Assembly: GCA_963757125.1 (NCBI GenBank)
Contig: CAVWQP010000002.1
Coordinates: forward strand, 248,001-312,000
Reading direction: 5' to 3'
Length of the DNA stretch: 64,000 bases
Source of the DNA: CAVVSD01 sp963757125
GTDB lineage: Bacteria > Actinomycetota > Thermoleophilia > Solirubrobacterales > Solirubrobacteraceae
The notes under the pieces are model-generated. The model did not search any database. It had not been told where the DNA came from and was given only the letters and a program-made list of their open reading frames with translations. Shown here piece after piece: positions 8,638 to 16,508 of this stretch (position 1 is the first letter of the stretch; each line of letters opens with the position of its first letter). The position numbers and the translations under genes were made by a program.

Positions 8638-9609
8638 TCAGCCCTTCGACGGCGCCGACGCCACCACGCCCTCGCGCCCCGGCGCGGGCGGTGGGGTCGG
8701 CGGCGGCGGCGCGCCGCGCGCGGCCCGCTCCGAACGCTCCATCTCGGCGTTGAGCTCGCCGCCGAGCAGCAGGCAGAGGTTCGTGATGTACAGCCACAGC
8801 AGCAGCACGACGGCGGAGGCGAACGCCCCGTACGTCGCGCCGTAGCTCGAGAAGTTCGAGACGTAGAAGAAGAACAGCCCGCTCGCGATGAGCCAGAGGA
8901 AGACGCCCACGATCGCGCCGGGCGACAGCCAGCGGAAGCGCCGCGGCTTGATGTCGGGCGCGAAGGCGTACACGATCGCGTAGATGAGGATCGCCGCGAC
9001 GAGCGCGACGATCCAGCGCAGGTAGGTCCAGACGTCGGCGGCCACGGACCCGAGGCCGATCTTCCCGAAGAGGTCGGCGGCGACCTGGCCGCCGAGGAAC
9101 ACCGACACCAGAGCGACGATGGCCAGCACGATGACCACCACCGTCCACAGCAGGGTCAGCAGCTTGCCCTTCACGAACCCGCGGTCGTCCTCGACCCCGT
9201 AGACGACGTTCAGTGCCCGGCCGGCCGCGCCGAAAGCCCCGGACGCACCGTTGAGCGAGATGACGACGCTGATGACGAGCGCGAAGGACACCGCGCCGCC
9301 CGACTTGGAGATCGCGCTCTCCAGCGACGACTGGATCGCATCGGTGACCGACGCGTCGGCGCCGTTGTCGCGCGCGTAGTTCACCGCGTCGGTGATGAGG
9401 CTCTGGGTACCGACGAGCCCGAGGATCGTCACCATCGCCAGCAGCGCGGGGAACAGCGACATCATCGTGTAGTACGTCAGCGACGCCGCGTGGTCGGTCA
9501 TCTTGTGCGCCTGGAAGCTCTTGAACGTCCGCTTCAGGACGCTGGGCAGCGACGAGCGCTCGCCGGGCATCCCGTCGTCGGGGGGCATCTGCTCGGCGTC
9601 GCGCGTCAT
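8638..9609 (-). CDS. YihY/virulence factor BrkB family membrane protein
   Basis: The 323-residue integral membrane protein belongs to the YihY/BrkB family, once misnamed RNase BN. The N-terminal cytoplasmic helix is followed by the family signature around HAASLTYYTMMSLFPALL (residues about 42-60) and then about six hydrophobic segments. The C-terminal tail is Pro/Ala-rich and charged. The biochemical role of the family is unsettled; transport or envelope functions have been proposed. The start gives MTRDAEQMPP and is the first ATG of the frame. It sits 29 bases downstream of the ANTAR gene on the same strand and may be cotranscribed with it. Confidence 0.85.
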   Translation of the reverse strand: MTRDAEQMPPDDGMPGERSSLPSVLKRTFKSFQAHKMTDHAASLTYYTMMSLFPALLAMVTILGLVGTQSLITDAVNYARDNGADASVTDAIQSSLESAISKSGGAVSFALVISVVISLNGASGAFGAAGRALNVVYGVEDDRGFVKGKLLTLLWTVVVIVLAIVALVSVFLGGQVAADLFGKIGLGSVAADVWTYLRWIVALVAAILIYAIVYAFAPDIKPRRFRWLSPGAIVGVFLWLIASGLFFFYVSNFSSYGATYGAFASAVVLLLWLYITNLCLLLGGELNAEMERSERAARGAPPPPTPPPAPGREGVVASAPSKG

Positions 9610-9638
9610 GCGGGATGGTTCCCCGCGCGCGCCGCGTT

Positions 9639-10280
9639 TCAGTCGGTGTCGCGGCGACGTGGCAGCAGCGGATGCCCCTCGACGACCGACGCTGCGACGT
9701 CCACGACCTTGCGGCCCCGGTTGCGCGCGTGGTCGCGCAGCATCGCGAAGGCAGCGCGGTCGTCGACGGAGTGGCGCTCCATGAGGATGCCCTTGGCGCG
9801 CTCGATCATCGAGCGCCGCTCGAGGGCGGTCTCCAGCTGCGAGACCTGCTCGGTCAGCTGCGCCTCCTGCCGGTGGCGGCGCAGGGCGAGCTCGATCGCG
9901 ACCTGGACCTCGTCCGGGTCCTCCGACCGCGCGAAGCCGTCGATCCCGCGCGCGGCGGCGCGTGCGAGGAAGTCGCCCTCGTAGCTGGTCTCCACGACCG
10001 CGACGACCGGCCCGCGGGCGGTCTCGCTCAGCTCGTCGATGAGATCCAGCGCGTGCTCGAGGTCATCGTGGACCGCGACGACGGACAGGTCCGGGTCCTC
10101 CTCGGAGATGCGCTCCGCCGCCTGGCTCACGGACACCGCGTACGCCGCCACGTGGTGACCCAGCTCGCCGAGGACCCGCGCCGTCGAGTGCAGCGCCTCG
10201 GTGTCCTCGTCGGCGACGAGGACGGTCAGGCCTTCTGTGGTGTCGGAGCTGGAACTCATGGCTTCCGCGGCGTCGGTCAC
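9639..10280 (-). CDS. ANTAR-domain regulator with pseudo-receiver
   Basis: The 213-residue protein has a CheY-like fold (about residues 18-130), a coiled-coil linker and a C-terminal ANTAR domain (RSMIERAKGILMERHSV..., about 155-210). ANTAR domains bind paired RNA hairpins and block transcription termination. The receiver keeps an acidic DED pocket after the first strand, but the usual phospho-Asp position reads Ala (PDLSVVAVHDD) and the conserved Lys is replaced by Ser. Classical phosphorylation therefore looks unlikely, and the input may be a ligand or protein partner. The start is GTG (MTDAAEA); a Met seven residues later is an alternative. No paired ANTAR-type RNA hairpins were recognised nearby, so the target is unknown. 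Confidence 0.85.
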   Translation of the reverse strand: MTDAAEAMSSSSDTTEGLTVLVADEDTEALHSTARVLGELGHHVAAYAVSVSQAAERISEEDPDLSVVAVHDDLEHALDLIDELSETARGPVVAVVETSYEGDFLARAAARGIDGFARSEDPDEVQVAIELALRRHRQEAQLTEQVSQLETALERRSMIERAKGILMERHSVDDRAAFAMLRDHARNRGRKVVDVAASVVEGHPLLPRRRDTD

Positions 10281-10375
10281 CCCGGTATCATCCCTTGGGC
10301 GTCCGGGCCTAGCAACACGCCCGCCGCACCCGTCTCGCGCCCCAGCTCCCGGCGCCTTGCTCAGGAGCTGTTCTC

Positions 10376-11167
10376 GTGCAGAGAGTCGCCGACCCGTCTC
10401 CGTCGGATCGCAATCGTCAGGACACCGCGCTCTTCGCGCGTTACCTCGTCGACGGCGACCGGCGTGCGCGCGAGGAGCTCGTGGAGCGGTTCATGCCGCT
10501 GGCACGGCAGCTCGCGCGCCGATATCACCGCGCAGAGGAGCCGTTCGACGACCTGCTGCAGGTCGCGTCGCTCGGCCTGCTCAAGGCGATCGACCGGTTC
10601 GACCTCGATCGCGGGATCGCGTTCTCGTCCTACGCCGTCCCGACGATCCTCGGCGAGCTGAAGCGCCACTTCCGCGACCGCACGTGGTCCGTCCGCGTCC
10701 CCCGCGACCTGCAGGAGCTCGTGCTCAAGGTCGACGGGACCGTGTCAGACCTCGGACGCGAGCTGCACCGCGCGCCGACGGTCGCGGAGATCTCCCAGCG
10801 CCTGAGCGTGTCGGAGGAGGACATCCTCGAGGCGATGCAGGCCGGCGGCGCGTACCGCGCGACGTCGCTCGAGACGCCGCGCGGGGACGAGGAGGGCGAC
10901 ACGCTCGCCGACTCCCTGGGCACCGACGAGGACGGCTTCGCCCAGGCCGAGCACCGCGCCACGCTCGACCGGCTGCTCTCCGCGGTCGGCCCGCGCGAGC
11001 GCGAGGTGCTGCGGCTGCGCTTCCAGGAGGACCTGACGCAGGCCGAGATCGGCGAGCGCATCGGCGTCTCGCAGATGCAGGTCAGCAGGCTCATCCGCCA
11101 GGCGGTCGCCCGCCTGCGCGTGATGGCGGAGGCGGGCGAGCGCCCGCGTCCGCGCAGCGGCACGTAA
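10376..11167 (+). CDS. SigB/SigF/SigG-family alternative sigma factor
   Basis: The 263-residue group 3 sigma-70 factor has region 2 (DDLLQVASLGLLKAIDRFD, then the -10-recognition helix around FSSYAVPTILGELKRHFRD), region 3 (VPRDLQELVL...) and region 4 with a helix-turn-helix (LTQAEIGERIGVSQMQVSRLIRQAVARLR). This architecture is that of stress or sporulation sigma factors controlled by partner switching. RsbW-like and STAS genes lie about 8 kb downstream, and whether they act on this factor is unknown. The GTG start is preceded by CAGGAGC, a reasonable ribosome-binding site eight bases upstream. It is divergent from the ANTAR gene, so the roughly 95-base gap should carry both promoters. Confidence 0.9.
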   Translation: MQRVADPSPSDRNRQDTALFARYLVDGDRRAREELVERFMPLARQLARRYHRAEEPFDDLLQVASLGLLKAIDRFDLDRGIAFSSYAVPTILGELKRHFRDRTWSVRVPRDLQELVLKVDGTVSDLGRELHRAPTVAEISQRLSVSEEDILEAMQAGGAYRATSLETPRGDEEGDTLADSLGTDEDGFAQAEHRATLDRLLSAVGPREREVLRLRFQEDLTQAEIGERIGVSQMQVSRLIRQAVARLRVMAEAGERPRPRSGT

Positions 11168-11176
11168 CCTCGGCGC

Positions 11177-11645
11177 ATGCCGGAGTCCGAGAGCTCCCGC
11201 GAGCGTCTCGACAGGAACCTCGACCAGCTCATGACGGAGCTGCGCGTGGCCATGCCGGGCGTGCAGATCCTCTTCGCCTTCCTGCTGTCGGTCCCGTTCA
11301 CGCAGCGCTTCGGGGACGTCACGAGCTTCCAGCGCGACGTCTATCTCGTCTCACTCGTCGCGGCGGGCGTGGCGACCGGGTTCCTCATCGCCCCGACCGC
11401 GTACCACCGCATGACGTTCCGCCAGCGGCGAGAAGCGCCACCTCGTCTTCACCGCCAACCGCTGGGTGTTGATCGGGCTGCTCGCGCTCGCCGTGTCGAT
11501 GGTCGCCGCGGTGCTGCTCGTCTGCGACTTCCTCTTCGACTCGACCCTGGCGACGATCGTCGCGGCCGGCCTCGGCGCCCTCTACATCGGCCTGTGGTTC
11601 GTCTTCCCGCTCATGCGCCGTCTGCCCACGGAGGATCTCGGGTAG
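11177..11645 (+). pseudogene. DUF6328-like membrane protein, interrupted by a +1 frameshift near 11429
   Basis: The first frame encodes an N-terminal coiled segment and two membrane helices (QILFAFLLSVPFTQRF, then VYLVSLVAAGVATGFLIAP) up to TFRQR. The product then continues in the next frame as EKRHLVFTANRWVLIG, with two more membrane helices, ending in a TAG at 11643. Removing one base near 11429 restores a single four-helix protein of about 155 residues typical of the DUF6328 family. A TAACCT box ends six bases before the ATG, suggesting a leaderless transcript. The join could be a sequencing error or a real lesion. The family function is unknown. Confidence 0.75.
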
Positions 11646-11655
11646 CGCCGGGGGC

Positions 11656-11847
11656 ATGACAGTCCCCCAGCCATCAGAGCCCGCCACCCCCGCAGTCCCC
11701 GAGGCGCCCGTCGTCCCGGCGCAGCCCGATCCGGGCACGCCGATCGAGCCGCAGGAGCCCGCCACGCCGGCGGTTCCGGCGCAGCCCGAGGTGCCCACCG
11801 AGCCCGACCCGCAGCCCGAGGTCCAGCCCGGGGAGGCGGACGGCTAG
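11656..11847 (+). CDS. Pro/Glu/Ala-rich 63-residue protein
   Basis: The predicted product is almost entirely Pro, Glu, Ala, Val and Gln, with an internal repeat of EPATPAVP (residues about 8-15 and 35-42) and no hydrophobic segment. It resembles extended linkers and disordered tails more than a folded protein. It begins at an ATG just after the four-helix gene and stops 150 bases before the sigma-factor promoter. No clear ribosome-binding site at correct spacing is visible. It may be a real small protein or chance reading of a low-complexity stretch. Confidence 0.35.
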   Translation: MTVPQPSEPATPAVPEAPVVPAQPDPGTPIEPQEPATPAVPAQPEVPTEPDPQPEVQPGEADG

Positions 11848-11886
11848 ACAAGAATTCCGGTCGGGAAGCGTGTTCCGCGGTTCTTC

Positions 11887-11908
11887 GGGGTAGACAAGGT
11901 TGTCCCCC
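11887..11908 (+). terminator. Hairpin between the Pro-rich frame and the sigma gene
   Basis: GGGG and CCCC arms, with a TA bulge on the left side, enclose a perfect GACAA/TTGTC stem and a GG loop. It lies between two transcription units and would insulate the sigma promoter downstream. There is no T-run after it, so efficiency is uncertain. Confidence 0.35.
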
Positions 11909-11998
11909 CGCAGTTCTGCGTGGCCTTTCATGACGTCCGGGCCACGTAGGCCAGACCAGCAGTCCTGCGTGCGTCGTGTGCCAGCGCGCACACTAAAG

Positions 11999-12026
11999 TT
12001 GCGCAGGCAACCGAAATCGGTAAAAT
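11999..12026 (+). promoter_or_regulatory. Promoter of the SigA-like gene
   Basis: A -35 box TTGCGC (11999-12004) and a -10 box TAAAAT (12021-12026), 16 bases apart, lie in an unusually AT-rich stretch. The predicted start of transcription is about 40 bases upstream of the TTG start codon at 12070, giving a short leader. Confidence 0.6.
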
Positions 12027-12069
12027 TCATACCGAAGCAGTAGGAATCTACCACGGAAGCGAAAGCACC

Positions 12070-12891
12070 TTGCCTGACACCTCGTTCGACCAGCTGCTCC
12101 GCAGTGCGGAGCACTATCCCCTCCTGAAGCACGAGGAGGTCATCGAGCTCTCGAAGCGGATCGAGAAGGGTGACCTCGCGGCGAAGGACAAGCTGATCAA
12201 CTCCAACCTGCGTCTCGTCGTGAGCGTGGCCCGGAACTACCAGGGCCAGGGTCTCTCCCTGGGCGATCTCGTCCAGGAGGGCATGCTCGGCCTCATCCGC
12301 GCGGCCGAGAAGTTCGACTACCGGAAGGGTTACCGGTTCTCGACCTACGCGACGATCTGGATCCGCCAGGCGCTGCAGCGTGGCCTCGACAACACGGGCC
12401 GTACGGTCCGCGTGCCGGCGCACGTCGCACAGCGCATCCGCAAGCTGCGCCGGATCGAGCGCGAGCTGACCGCTGAGCTCGGCGAAGAGCCGGGCGACGA
12501 GCGGCTCGCGGCGGAGATGGAGACCGACATCGCGGAGATCGGCACCCTGCGCAAGCACGACCGGACGCTCGCCAGCCTCGACGCCCCTGTGGGCGAGGAC
12601 GGCGAGACGCCTCTGGGCGCGCTGCTGGACATCGGAGTCGCCTCCCCTGAGGAGGAGGTCGTCGCCGACCGCTACGCCTCTGACGTCCGCGGCCAGGTCT
12701 CGCGCCTGCCCGAGGACGAGCAGTTCGTCATCAACCTGCGCTTCGGCACGGGTGGCGAGGGCGAGCACTCCATCGAGCAGACCGCCCGCCGCATGGGCGT
12801 CCCGGCCTCCAAGGCCCGCGAGCTCGAGCGCCGTGCGCTCGACCGTCTCGCGCGCACCCCGGAGGTCGTCGGACTGCGCGAGGCCGCGTAG
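12070..12891 (+). CDS. Primary-type (group 1/2) sigma-70 factor
   Basis: The 273-residue sigma factor lacks region 1.1 and starts almost at region 1.2 (DTSFDQLLRSAEHYPLL). Regions 2.1-2.4 are clear (NLRLVVSVARNY, LGDLVQEGMLGLIRAAEKFDY, FSTYATIWIRQALQRGL), followed by 3.0 (RTVRVPAHVAQRIRKL) and a region 4 ending in ARRMGVPASKARELERRALDRLA. The sequence is much closer to SigA/RpoD than to stress factors. The missing N-terminal extension suggests a SigB-like group 2 factor of actinobacteria or a minimal housekeeping one. Translation from TTG at 12070 is assumed because no ATG or GTG fits before region 1.2, and its ribosome-binding site is weak. It has its own promoter and a following hairpin, so it is probably monocistronic. 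Confidence 0.88.
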   Translation: MPDTSFDQLLRSAEHYPLLKHEEVIELSKRIEKGDLAAKDKLINSNLRLVVSVARNYQGQGLSLGDLVQEGMLGLIRAAEKFDYRKGYRFSTYATIWIRQALQRGLDNTGRTVRVPAHVAQRIRKLRRIERELTAELGEEPGDERLAAEMETDIAEIGTLRKHDRTLASLDAPVGEDGETPLGALLDIGVASPEEEVVADRYASDVRGQVSRLPEDEQFVINLRFGTGGEGEHSIEQTARRMGVPASKARELERRALDRLARTPEVVGLREAA

Positions 12892-12894
12892 TCC

Positions 12895-12917
12895 CTACGG
12901 GGCCAGGAGTCCCGTAG
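12895..12917 (+). terminator. Hairpin after the SigA-like gene
   Basis: Perfect 7-base arms CTACGGG and CCCGTAG surround a 9-base loop. It begins three bases after the sigma gene stop codon. No T-tract follows, as is common for terminators in GC-rich actinobacteria. Confidence 0.5.
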
Positions 12918-12940
12918 CGCCAGACACTGTCCCGAGCCCC

Positions 12941-12964
12941 CGGCGCGCGTTCGTCAGCGCGCCG
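12941..12964 (+). other. Leader hairpin upstream of the DJ-1/PfpI gene
   Basis: Eight-base arms CGGCGCGC and GCGCGCCG are separated by eight bases, ending 20 bases before the ATG of the DJ-1 family gene. It could be a second terminator element or a structured 5' leader. Confidence 0.3.
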
Positions 12965-12984
12965 GGCCGGGAAGTGCGCAGCTC

Positions 12985-13554
12985 ATGGCACATGAGCTCA
13001 AGGACAAGAAGATCGCCATCCTCGCCACCGACGGCGTCGAGCAGGTGGAGCTGACGGAGCCCCGCCGCGCGCTGGACCAGGCAGGAGCGACCACGGAGCT
13101 GGTCTCGTTCGAGAAGGGCGAGATCCAGGGCTTCGACCACCTCGACCACGGCGACCGCTTCACGGTCGACCGCACGCTGGACGAGGTCTCGGCCGACGAC
13201 TACGACGGCCTCCTCATCCCCGGCGGCGTCGCCAACGGCGACTTCCTGCGCGCCTCCGACGACGCCGTGGCGTTCACGGCCGCGTTCGCGAAGGCGCACA
13301 AGCCGATCGCAGCGATCTGCCACGCGCCCTGGGTGCTCGTCGAGGCAGGCATCGTCGAGGGGCGCACGATCACGTCGTTCCCCTCGCTGGCCACGGATGT
13401 CCGCAACGCGGGCGGCACGTGGGTCGACGAGGAGGTCCACGTCGACCAAGGCCTCGTGACGAGTCGCAAGCCCGACGACATCCCCGCGTTCAGCGCCAAG
13501 GCGATCGAGGAGTTCGCCGAGGGCAAGCACGCGGATGCGCCACAGCCGGCGTAG
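12985..13554 (+). CDS. DJ-1/PfpI family protein (general stress or deglycase-like)
   Basis: The 189-residue cytosolic protein has the complete PfpI fold. The N-terminal strand is KKIAILATDGVEQVEL, a conserved Glu follows, and the nucleophile elbow is AICHAPW near residue 112, where Cys is the catalytic residue and the neighbouring His is part of the site. The family includes intracellular proteases, chaperones and claimed glyoxal-damage deglycases, and the sequence does not decide between them. The ATG giving MAHELKDKK is the obvious start. It stands alone between two hairpins, downstream of a sigma factor gene and upstream of ku. Confidence 0.88.
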   Translation: MAHELKDKKIAILATDGVEQVELTEPRRALDQAGATTELVSFEKGEIQGFDHLDHGDRFTVDRTLDEVSADDYDGLLIPGGVANGDFLRASDDAVAFTAAFAKAHKPIAAICHAPWVLVEAGIVEGRTITSFPSLATDVRNAGGTWVDEEVHVDQGLVTSRKPDDIPAFSAKAIEEFAEGKHADAPQPA

Positions 13555-13572
13555 GCGGGTGAAACCTGGCGT

Positions 13573-13590
13573 GCGCCGCTTGGGCGGCGC
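13573..13590 (+). terminator. Hairpin between the PfpI gene and ku
   Basis: Perfect 7-base arms GCGCCGC and GCGGCGC with a TTGG loop lie about 20 bases after the upstream stop codon. The structure overlaps the -35 region of the ku promoter, so it may also influence that promoter. Confidence 0.45.
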
Positions 13591-13607
13591 GCGCCGTGGG
13601 GGATAAT
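13580..13607 (+). promoter_or_regulatory. Promoter of ku, predicted leaderless
   Basis: A -35 box TTGGGC (13580-13585) and a -10 box GATAAT (13602-13607) are 16 bases apart. The -10 ends six bases before the GTG at 13614, so the first transcribed base should be the start codon itself. This supports GTG 13614 over the in-frame upstream codon at 13596, which would lie inside the promoter. Confidence 0.6.
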
Positions 13608-13613
13608 GGTCCC

Positions 13614-14498
13614 GTGCCCCGCTCGATGTGGACAGGCGCCATCTCCTTCGGTCTGGTGACGGTGCCGGTGAAGCTCTACTCCGCCGTCTCGCGCAAGACG
13701 GTGCGCTTCCACCAGCTCAACGGCAAGACCGGGGTGCGCATCCAGCAGCGCCGCGTCGACCCGAGCACCGGGGACGAGGTCGCCTACGAGGACATCGTCA
13801 AGGGCTTCGAGCTCGCGCCCGACCGCTACGTCGTCATCGAGGGCGACGAGCTCGACGCGCTCGACCCGAAGAAGACCCGGACGATCGACATCGAGGAGTT
13901 CGTCGAGCTGTCCGACGTCGATCCCATTTTCTACGACCACCCGTACTACCTCGCGCCCGCCGCGGGCGGCGCCAAGCCCTACCGGCTGCTGCTCGACGCG
14001 ATGCGCGACACCGGTCGCGTCGCGATCGCGCGCGTGGTCATCCGCTCCAAGGAGCAGCTCGTCGCGATCCGCCCGATGGGCGACGTCCTGGCGATGAGCA
14101 CGATGGTCTTCGCCGATGAGGTCATCGACCCGGAGACGATCGACGACATCCCCAAGGCCGACGACGTCGAGGTGCGCGACCGCGAGGTCGACATCGCCAA
14201 GCAGCTCGTCGAGTCGCTGTCGTCGGACTTCGAGCCCGGCAAGTTCCGCGACACGTACCGCGACGAGGTGCTGGCCCTCATCGAGCGCAAGGCGTCCGGC
14301 GAGGAGATCGCCGTGCAGCCCGCGCGCGACGAGGAGGCCGAGCCCGTGCCCGACCTCATGGCTGCCCTCCGGGCCAGCCTCGACGCCGTGCGCGCCGGCG
14401 ACGGCGACGAGCCCGCACCCAAGCCGAAGAAGCGCCCGGCCGCCAAGTCCAAGCCGAAGTCCTCCGGCCGCAAGCCGGCCGCCGCGAAGAAGGGCTAG
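13614..14498 (+). CDS. ku: Ku protein for non-homologous end joining
   Basis: The 294-residue bacterial Ku begins with the family signature MPRSMWTGAISFGLVTVPVKLY. The central beta-barrel that encircles DNA ends is intact (PDRYVVIEGDELDALDPKKTRTI, DPIFYDHPYYLAPA). The C-terminal 40 residues are a Lys/Pro/Ala-rich tail, as in actinobacterial Ku, where this region adds non-sequence-specific DNA binding. Ku homodimers protect broken ends and recruit LigD. No ligD lies in the window, which is unusual since the two are often neighbours. A topoisomerase IB gene follows 29 bases later. The chosen start fits both the family N-terminus and a leaderless promoter. Confidence 0.95.
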   Translation: MPRSMWTGAISFGLVTVPVKLYSAVSRKTVRFHQLNGKTGVRIQQRRVDPSTGDEVAYEDIVKGFELAPDRYVVIEGDELDALDPKKTRTIDIEEFVELSDVDPIFYDHPYYLAPAAGGAKPYRLLLDAMRDTGRVAIARVVIRSKEQLVAIRPMGDVLAMSTMVFADEVIDPETIDDIPKADDVEVRDREVDIAKQLVESLSSDFEPGKFRDTYRDEVLALIERKASGEEIAVQPARDEEAEPVPDLMAALRASLDAVRAGDGDEPAPKPKKRPAAKSKPKSSGRKPAAAKKG

Positions 14499-14527
14499 TC
14501 GCCCGCACCCTCGGGTACGGCCGTTGG

Positions 14528-15601
14528 GTGAGCACCACCGCGGTCCCGACCTGGCAGACGACGCGCATCCGGCGCTCCGTCTCCTCCGGCCCCGGCATCA
14601 GGCGTGTCCGCCGCGGGCGTGGCTTCGGCTACGTCGACGACGACGGGGAGCGCGTCGACGATCCGGAGGTCCTCACGCGGATCGAGGAGCTCGTGATCCC
14701 GCCCGCCTGGCAGGACGTGTGGATCTGCCCGTACCCGGGCGGCCACATCCAGGCCACCGGCATGGACGAACGCGGCCGCAAGCAGTACCTGTACCACCCG
14801 AAGTGGCGCGCCTCGCGCGACCGCGAGAAGTTCGAGGACATGCTCGAGTTCGCCCACGCGCTGCCGGCGCTGCGCGAGCACGTCGACGCCGACCTGGCGC
14901 GTGACGACCTCTCCCGCGAGCACGTCCTCGCCGCCGCGACCCGGCTGCTGGACCGCGGCTTCTTCCGGATCGGGTCCGAGGACTACGCGGTCACGAACGA
15001 GACGTACGGGCTGGCCACGATCCGCAAGAGCCATGTGCGCCTGCACGACGACCGCATCCTCTTCGACTACCCCGCGAAGAGCGGCAAGCGCCGGGTGCAG
15101 TCGGTCGTCGACCCCGAGGTCGCCGAGGTCGTCGCCGCGCTGAAGCGCCGGCGGGGTGGCGGTGCCGAGCTGCTCGCCTTCAAGCGCAAGCGCCGCTGGG
15201 TCGACCTGCGCTCGCCGGACATCAACGAGTACCTCAAGGAGTCCACGGACCTCGACATCAGCGCCAAGGACTTCCGCACGTGGGGCGCGACGGTCCTCGC
15301 GGCGGTCGCGCTCGCCGTCGCGGCGCCGAACGTGAGGTCCAAGACGGCGAGCAAGCGCGCGATGTCGCACGCGATCAAGGAGGTCGCCCACTACCTCGGC
15401 AACACGCCGGCGGTGGCGCGTGCGTCCTACATCGATCCGCGGGTCTTCGACACCTACCAGCAGGGCATCACGATCGGGCCCGCGCTCGCCGAGATCGGCG
15501 ACGACGAGGACGCGACGGCGATCCAGGGGCCCGCGGAAGTGGCGGTGCTGGACCTGCTCGAGGGCGTGCGCTCCTCCGAGCATCTCGAGCGCGTGACGTA
15601 G
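14528..15601 (+). CDS. Type IB DNA topoisomerase
   Basis: The 357-residue protein belongs to the compact bacterial/poxvirus topoisomerase IB group, which relaxes supercoils by a 3'-phosphotyrosine intermediate. The N-terminal domain contains GFGYVDDDG and the IPPAWQDVWICP segment. The catalytic domain supplies the Arg and Lys residues (AKSGKRRVQSVVD, FRTWGATVLAAVAL) and the nucleophile Tyr in ARASYIDPRVF near residue 304. The GTG start is preceded by TACGGC ending six bases upstream, again a leaderless arrangement, although this -10 lacks the final T. It follows ku by 29 bases, and the two may share a DNA-damage or stress context. Confidence 0.93.
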   Translation: MSTTAVPTWQTTRIRRSVSSGPGIRRVRRGRGFGYVDDDGERVDDPEVLTRIEELVIPPAWQDVWICPYPGGHIQATGMDERGRKQYLYHPKWRASRDREKFEDMLEFAHALPALREHVDADLARDDLSREHVLAAATRLLDRGFFRIGSEDYAVTNETYGLATIRKSHVRLHDDRILFDYPAKSGKRRVQSVVDPEVAEVVAALKRRRGGGAELLAFKRKRRWVDLRSPDINEYLKESTDLDISAKDFRTWGATVLAAVALAVAAPNVRSKTASKRAMSHAIKEVAHYLGNTPAVARASYIDPRVFDTYQQGITIGPALAEIGDDEDATAIQGPAEVAVLDLLEGVRSSEHLERVT

Positions 15602-15605
15602 GCCG

Positions 15606-15637
15606 CCCTAACACGTTAGGGTTCCCTCATATGAGGG
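15606..15637 (+). promoter_or_regulatory. Two adjacent palindromes, likely operator of the efeUOB operon
   Basis: CCCTAACACGTTAGGG (15606-15621) has 6-base arms around CACG. Two bases on comes a perfect 14-base palindrome, CCCTCATATGAGGG (15624-15637). The second one contains the GAGGG that serves as ribosome-binding site for efeU, ten bases before its ATG. Partial similarity to DtxR/IdeR iron boxes (TTAGG half-sites) and the iron-uptake genes downstream suggest an iron-responsive repressor site. The first palindrome could instead be a terminator for the topoisomerase gene. Confidence 0.5.
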
Positions 15638-15647
15638 ATGCCCACAT

Positions 15648-16508
15648 ATGAGCGTCCTCGCAACCCTGCCGGTCGTGCAGTTCGTCATCGGGCTGCGCGA
15701 GGGGGTCGAGGCGGCGCTCGTCGTCGGGATCGTAGCCACGTTCCTCCACCAGAGCGGCCACAGCGGCGCGCTGCGCTGGATGTGGGCCGGGGTCGCGCTG
15801 GCGATCGGCGTGTGCCTCGTCGTGGCCGCCGTGCTGGAGATCGTCGACCAGAACCTGCCGCAGCGCCAGCAGGAGGGATTCGAGGCGATCGTCGGCCTCA
15901 TCGCGGTCGCGATGGTCACGTACATGATCGTCTACATGCGCCGTCACGCCCGCGAGATGGGCGGCGAGCTGCGCGGCGGCGCGGCACGGGCGATCGCGGT
16001 CGGCTCGGCGTGGAGCCTCATCGCGATGGCGTTCCTCGCGGTCATGCGCGAGGGCCTGGAGACGGCGCTCTTCCTGCTCGCGACGTTCCAGTCCTCCCTC
16101 GGCGTCAGCCCGCTCGGCGCCGGTCTCGGCGCGCTTGCCGGGCTGCTCGTCGCCTCCGCGATCGGCTGGGGGATCTACCGCGGCGGGGTGCGCCTGGACC
16201 TGTCGCGCTTCTTCCGCGTCACCGCGGTGCTGCTCGTGATCATCGCCGCGGGCCTGCTCTCGAGCGCGGTGCACCACGCCGCCGAGGCCGGGATGTTCAC
16301 CGGCCTGAGCGACCAGGCGCTCGACCTGTCGGCGGTCATCGTCCCGAGCTCGGACTCCGTGACGACGGGCCTCATCACCGGCCTGCTCGGCATCTACCCA
16401 TTCCCCACGGACGCCGAGGTGCTCGTGTGGCTGCTCTACGCGATCCCGATGCTCGCGTTCGTCCTCTGGCCCAGCGCCCTTCCACGACGTCGACTGGACA
16501 CCGCATGA
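15648..16508 (+). CDS. efeU: EfeU/FTR1-family iron permease
   Basis: The 286-residue polytopic membrane protein has about seven hydrophobic segments. Two copies of the iron-binding REGxE motif of FTR1 permeases are present: REGVEAALVVG near residue 17 and REGLETALF near residue 132. It should transport iron across the cytoplasmic membrane as the channel subunit of the EfeUOB system. The ATG lies just after the double palindrome. Its TGA overlaps the efeO ATG in ATGA, showing translational coupling. Confidence 0.94.
   Translation: MSVLATLPVVQFVIGLREGVEAALVVGIVATFLHQSGHSGALRWMWAGVALAIGVCLVVAAVLEIVDQNLPQRQQEGFEAIVGLIAVAMVTYMIVYMRRHAREMGGELRGGAARAIAVGSAWSLIAMAFLAVMREGLETALFLLATFQSSLGVSPLGAGLGALAGLLVASAIGWGIYRGGVRLDLSRFFRVTAVLLVIIAAGLLSSAVHHAAEAGMFTGLSDQALDLSAVIVPSSDSVTTGLITGLLGIYPFPTDAEVLVWLLYAIPMLAFVLWPSALPRRRLDTA

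Noticed and set aside
11674..12768. Open frame antisense to the SigA-like gene
   Set aside because: The sense strand encodes a conserved sigma factor with promoter and terminator; the antisense product has no features.
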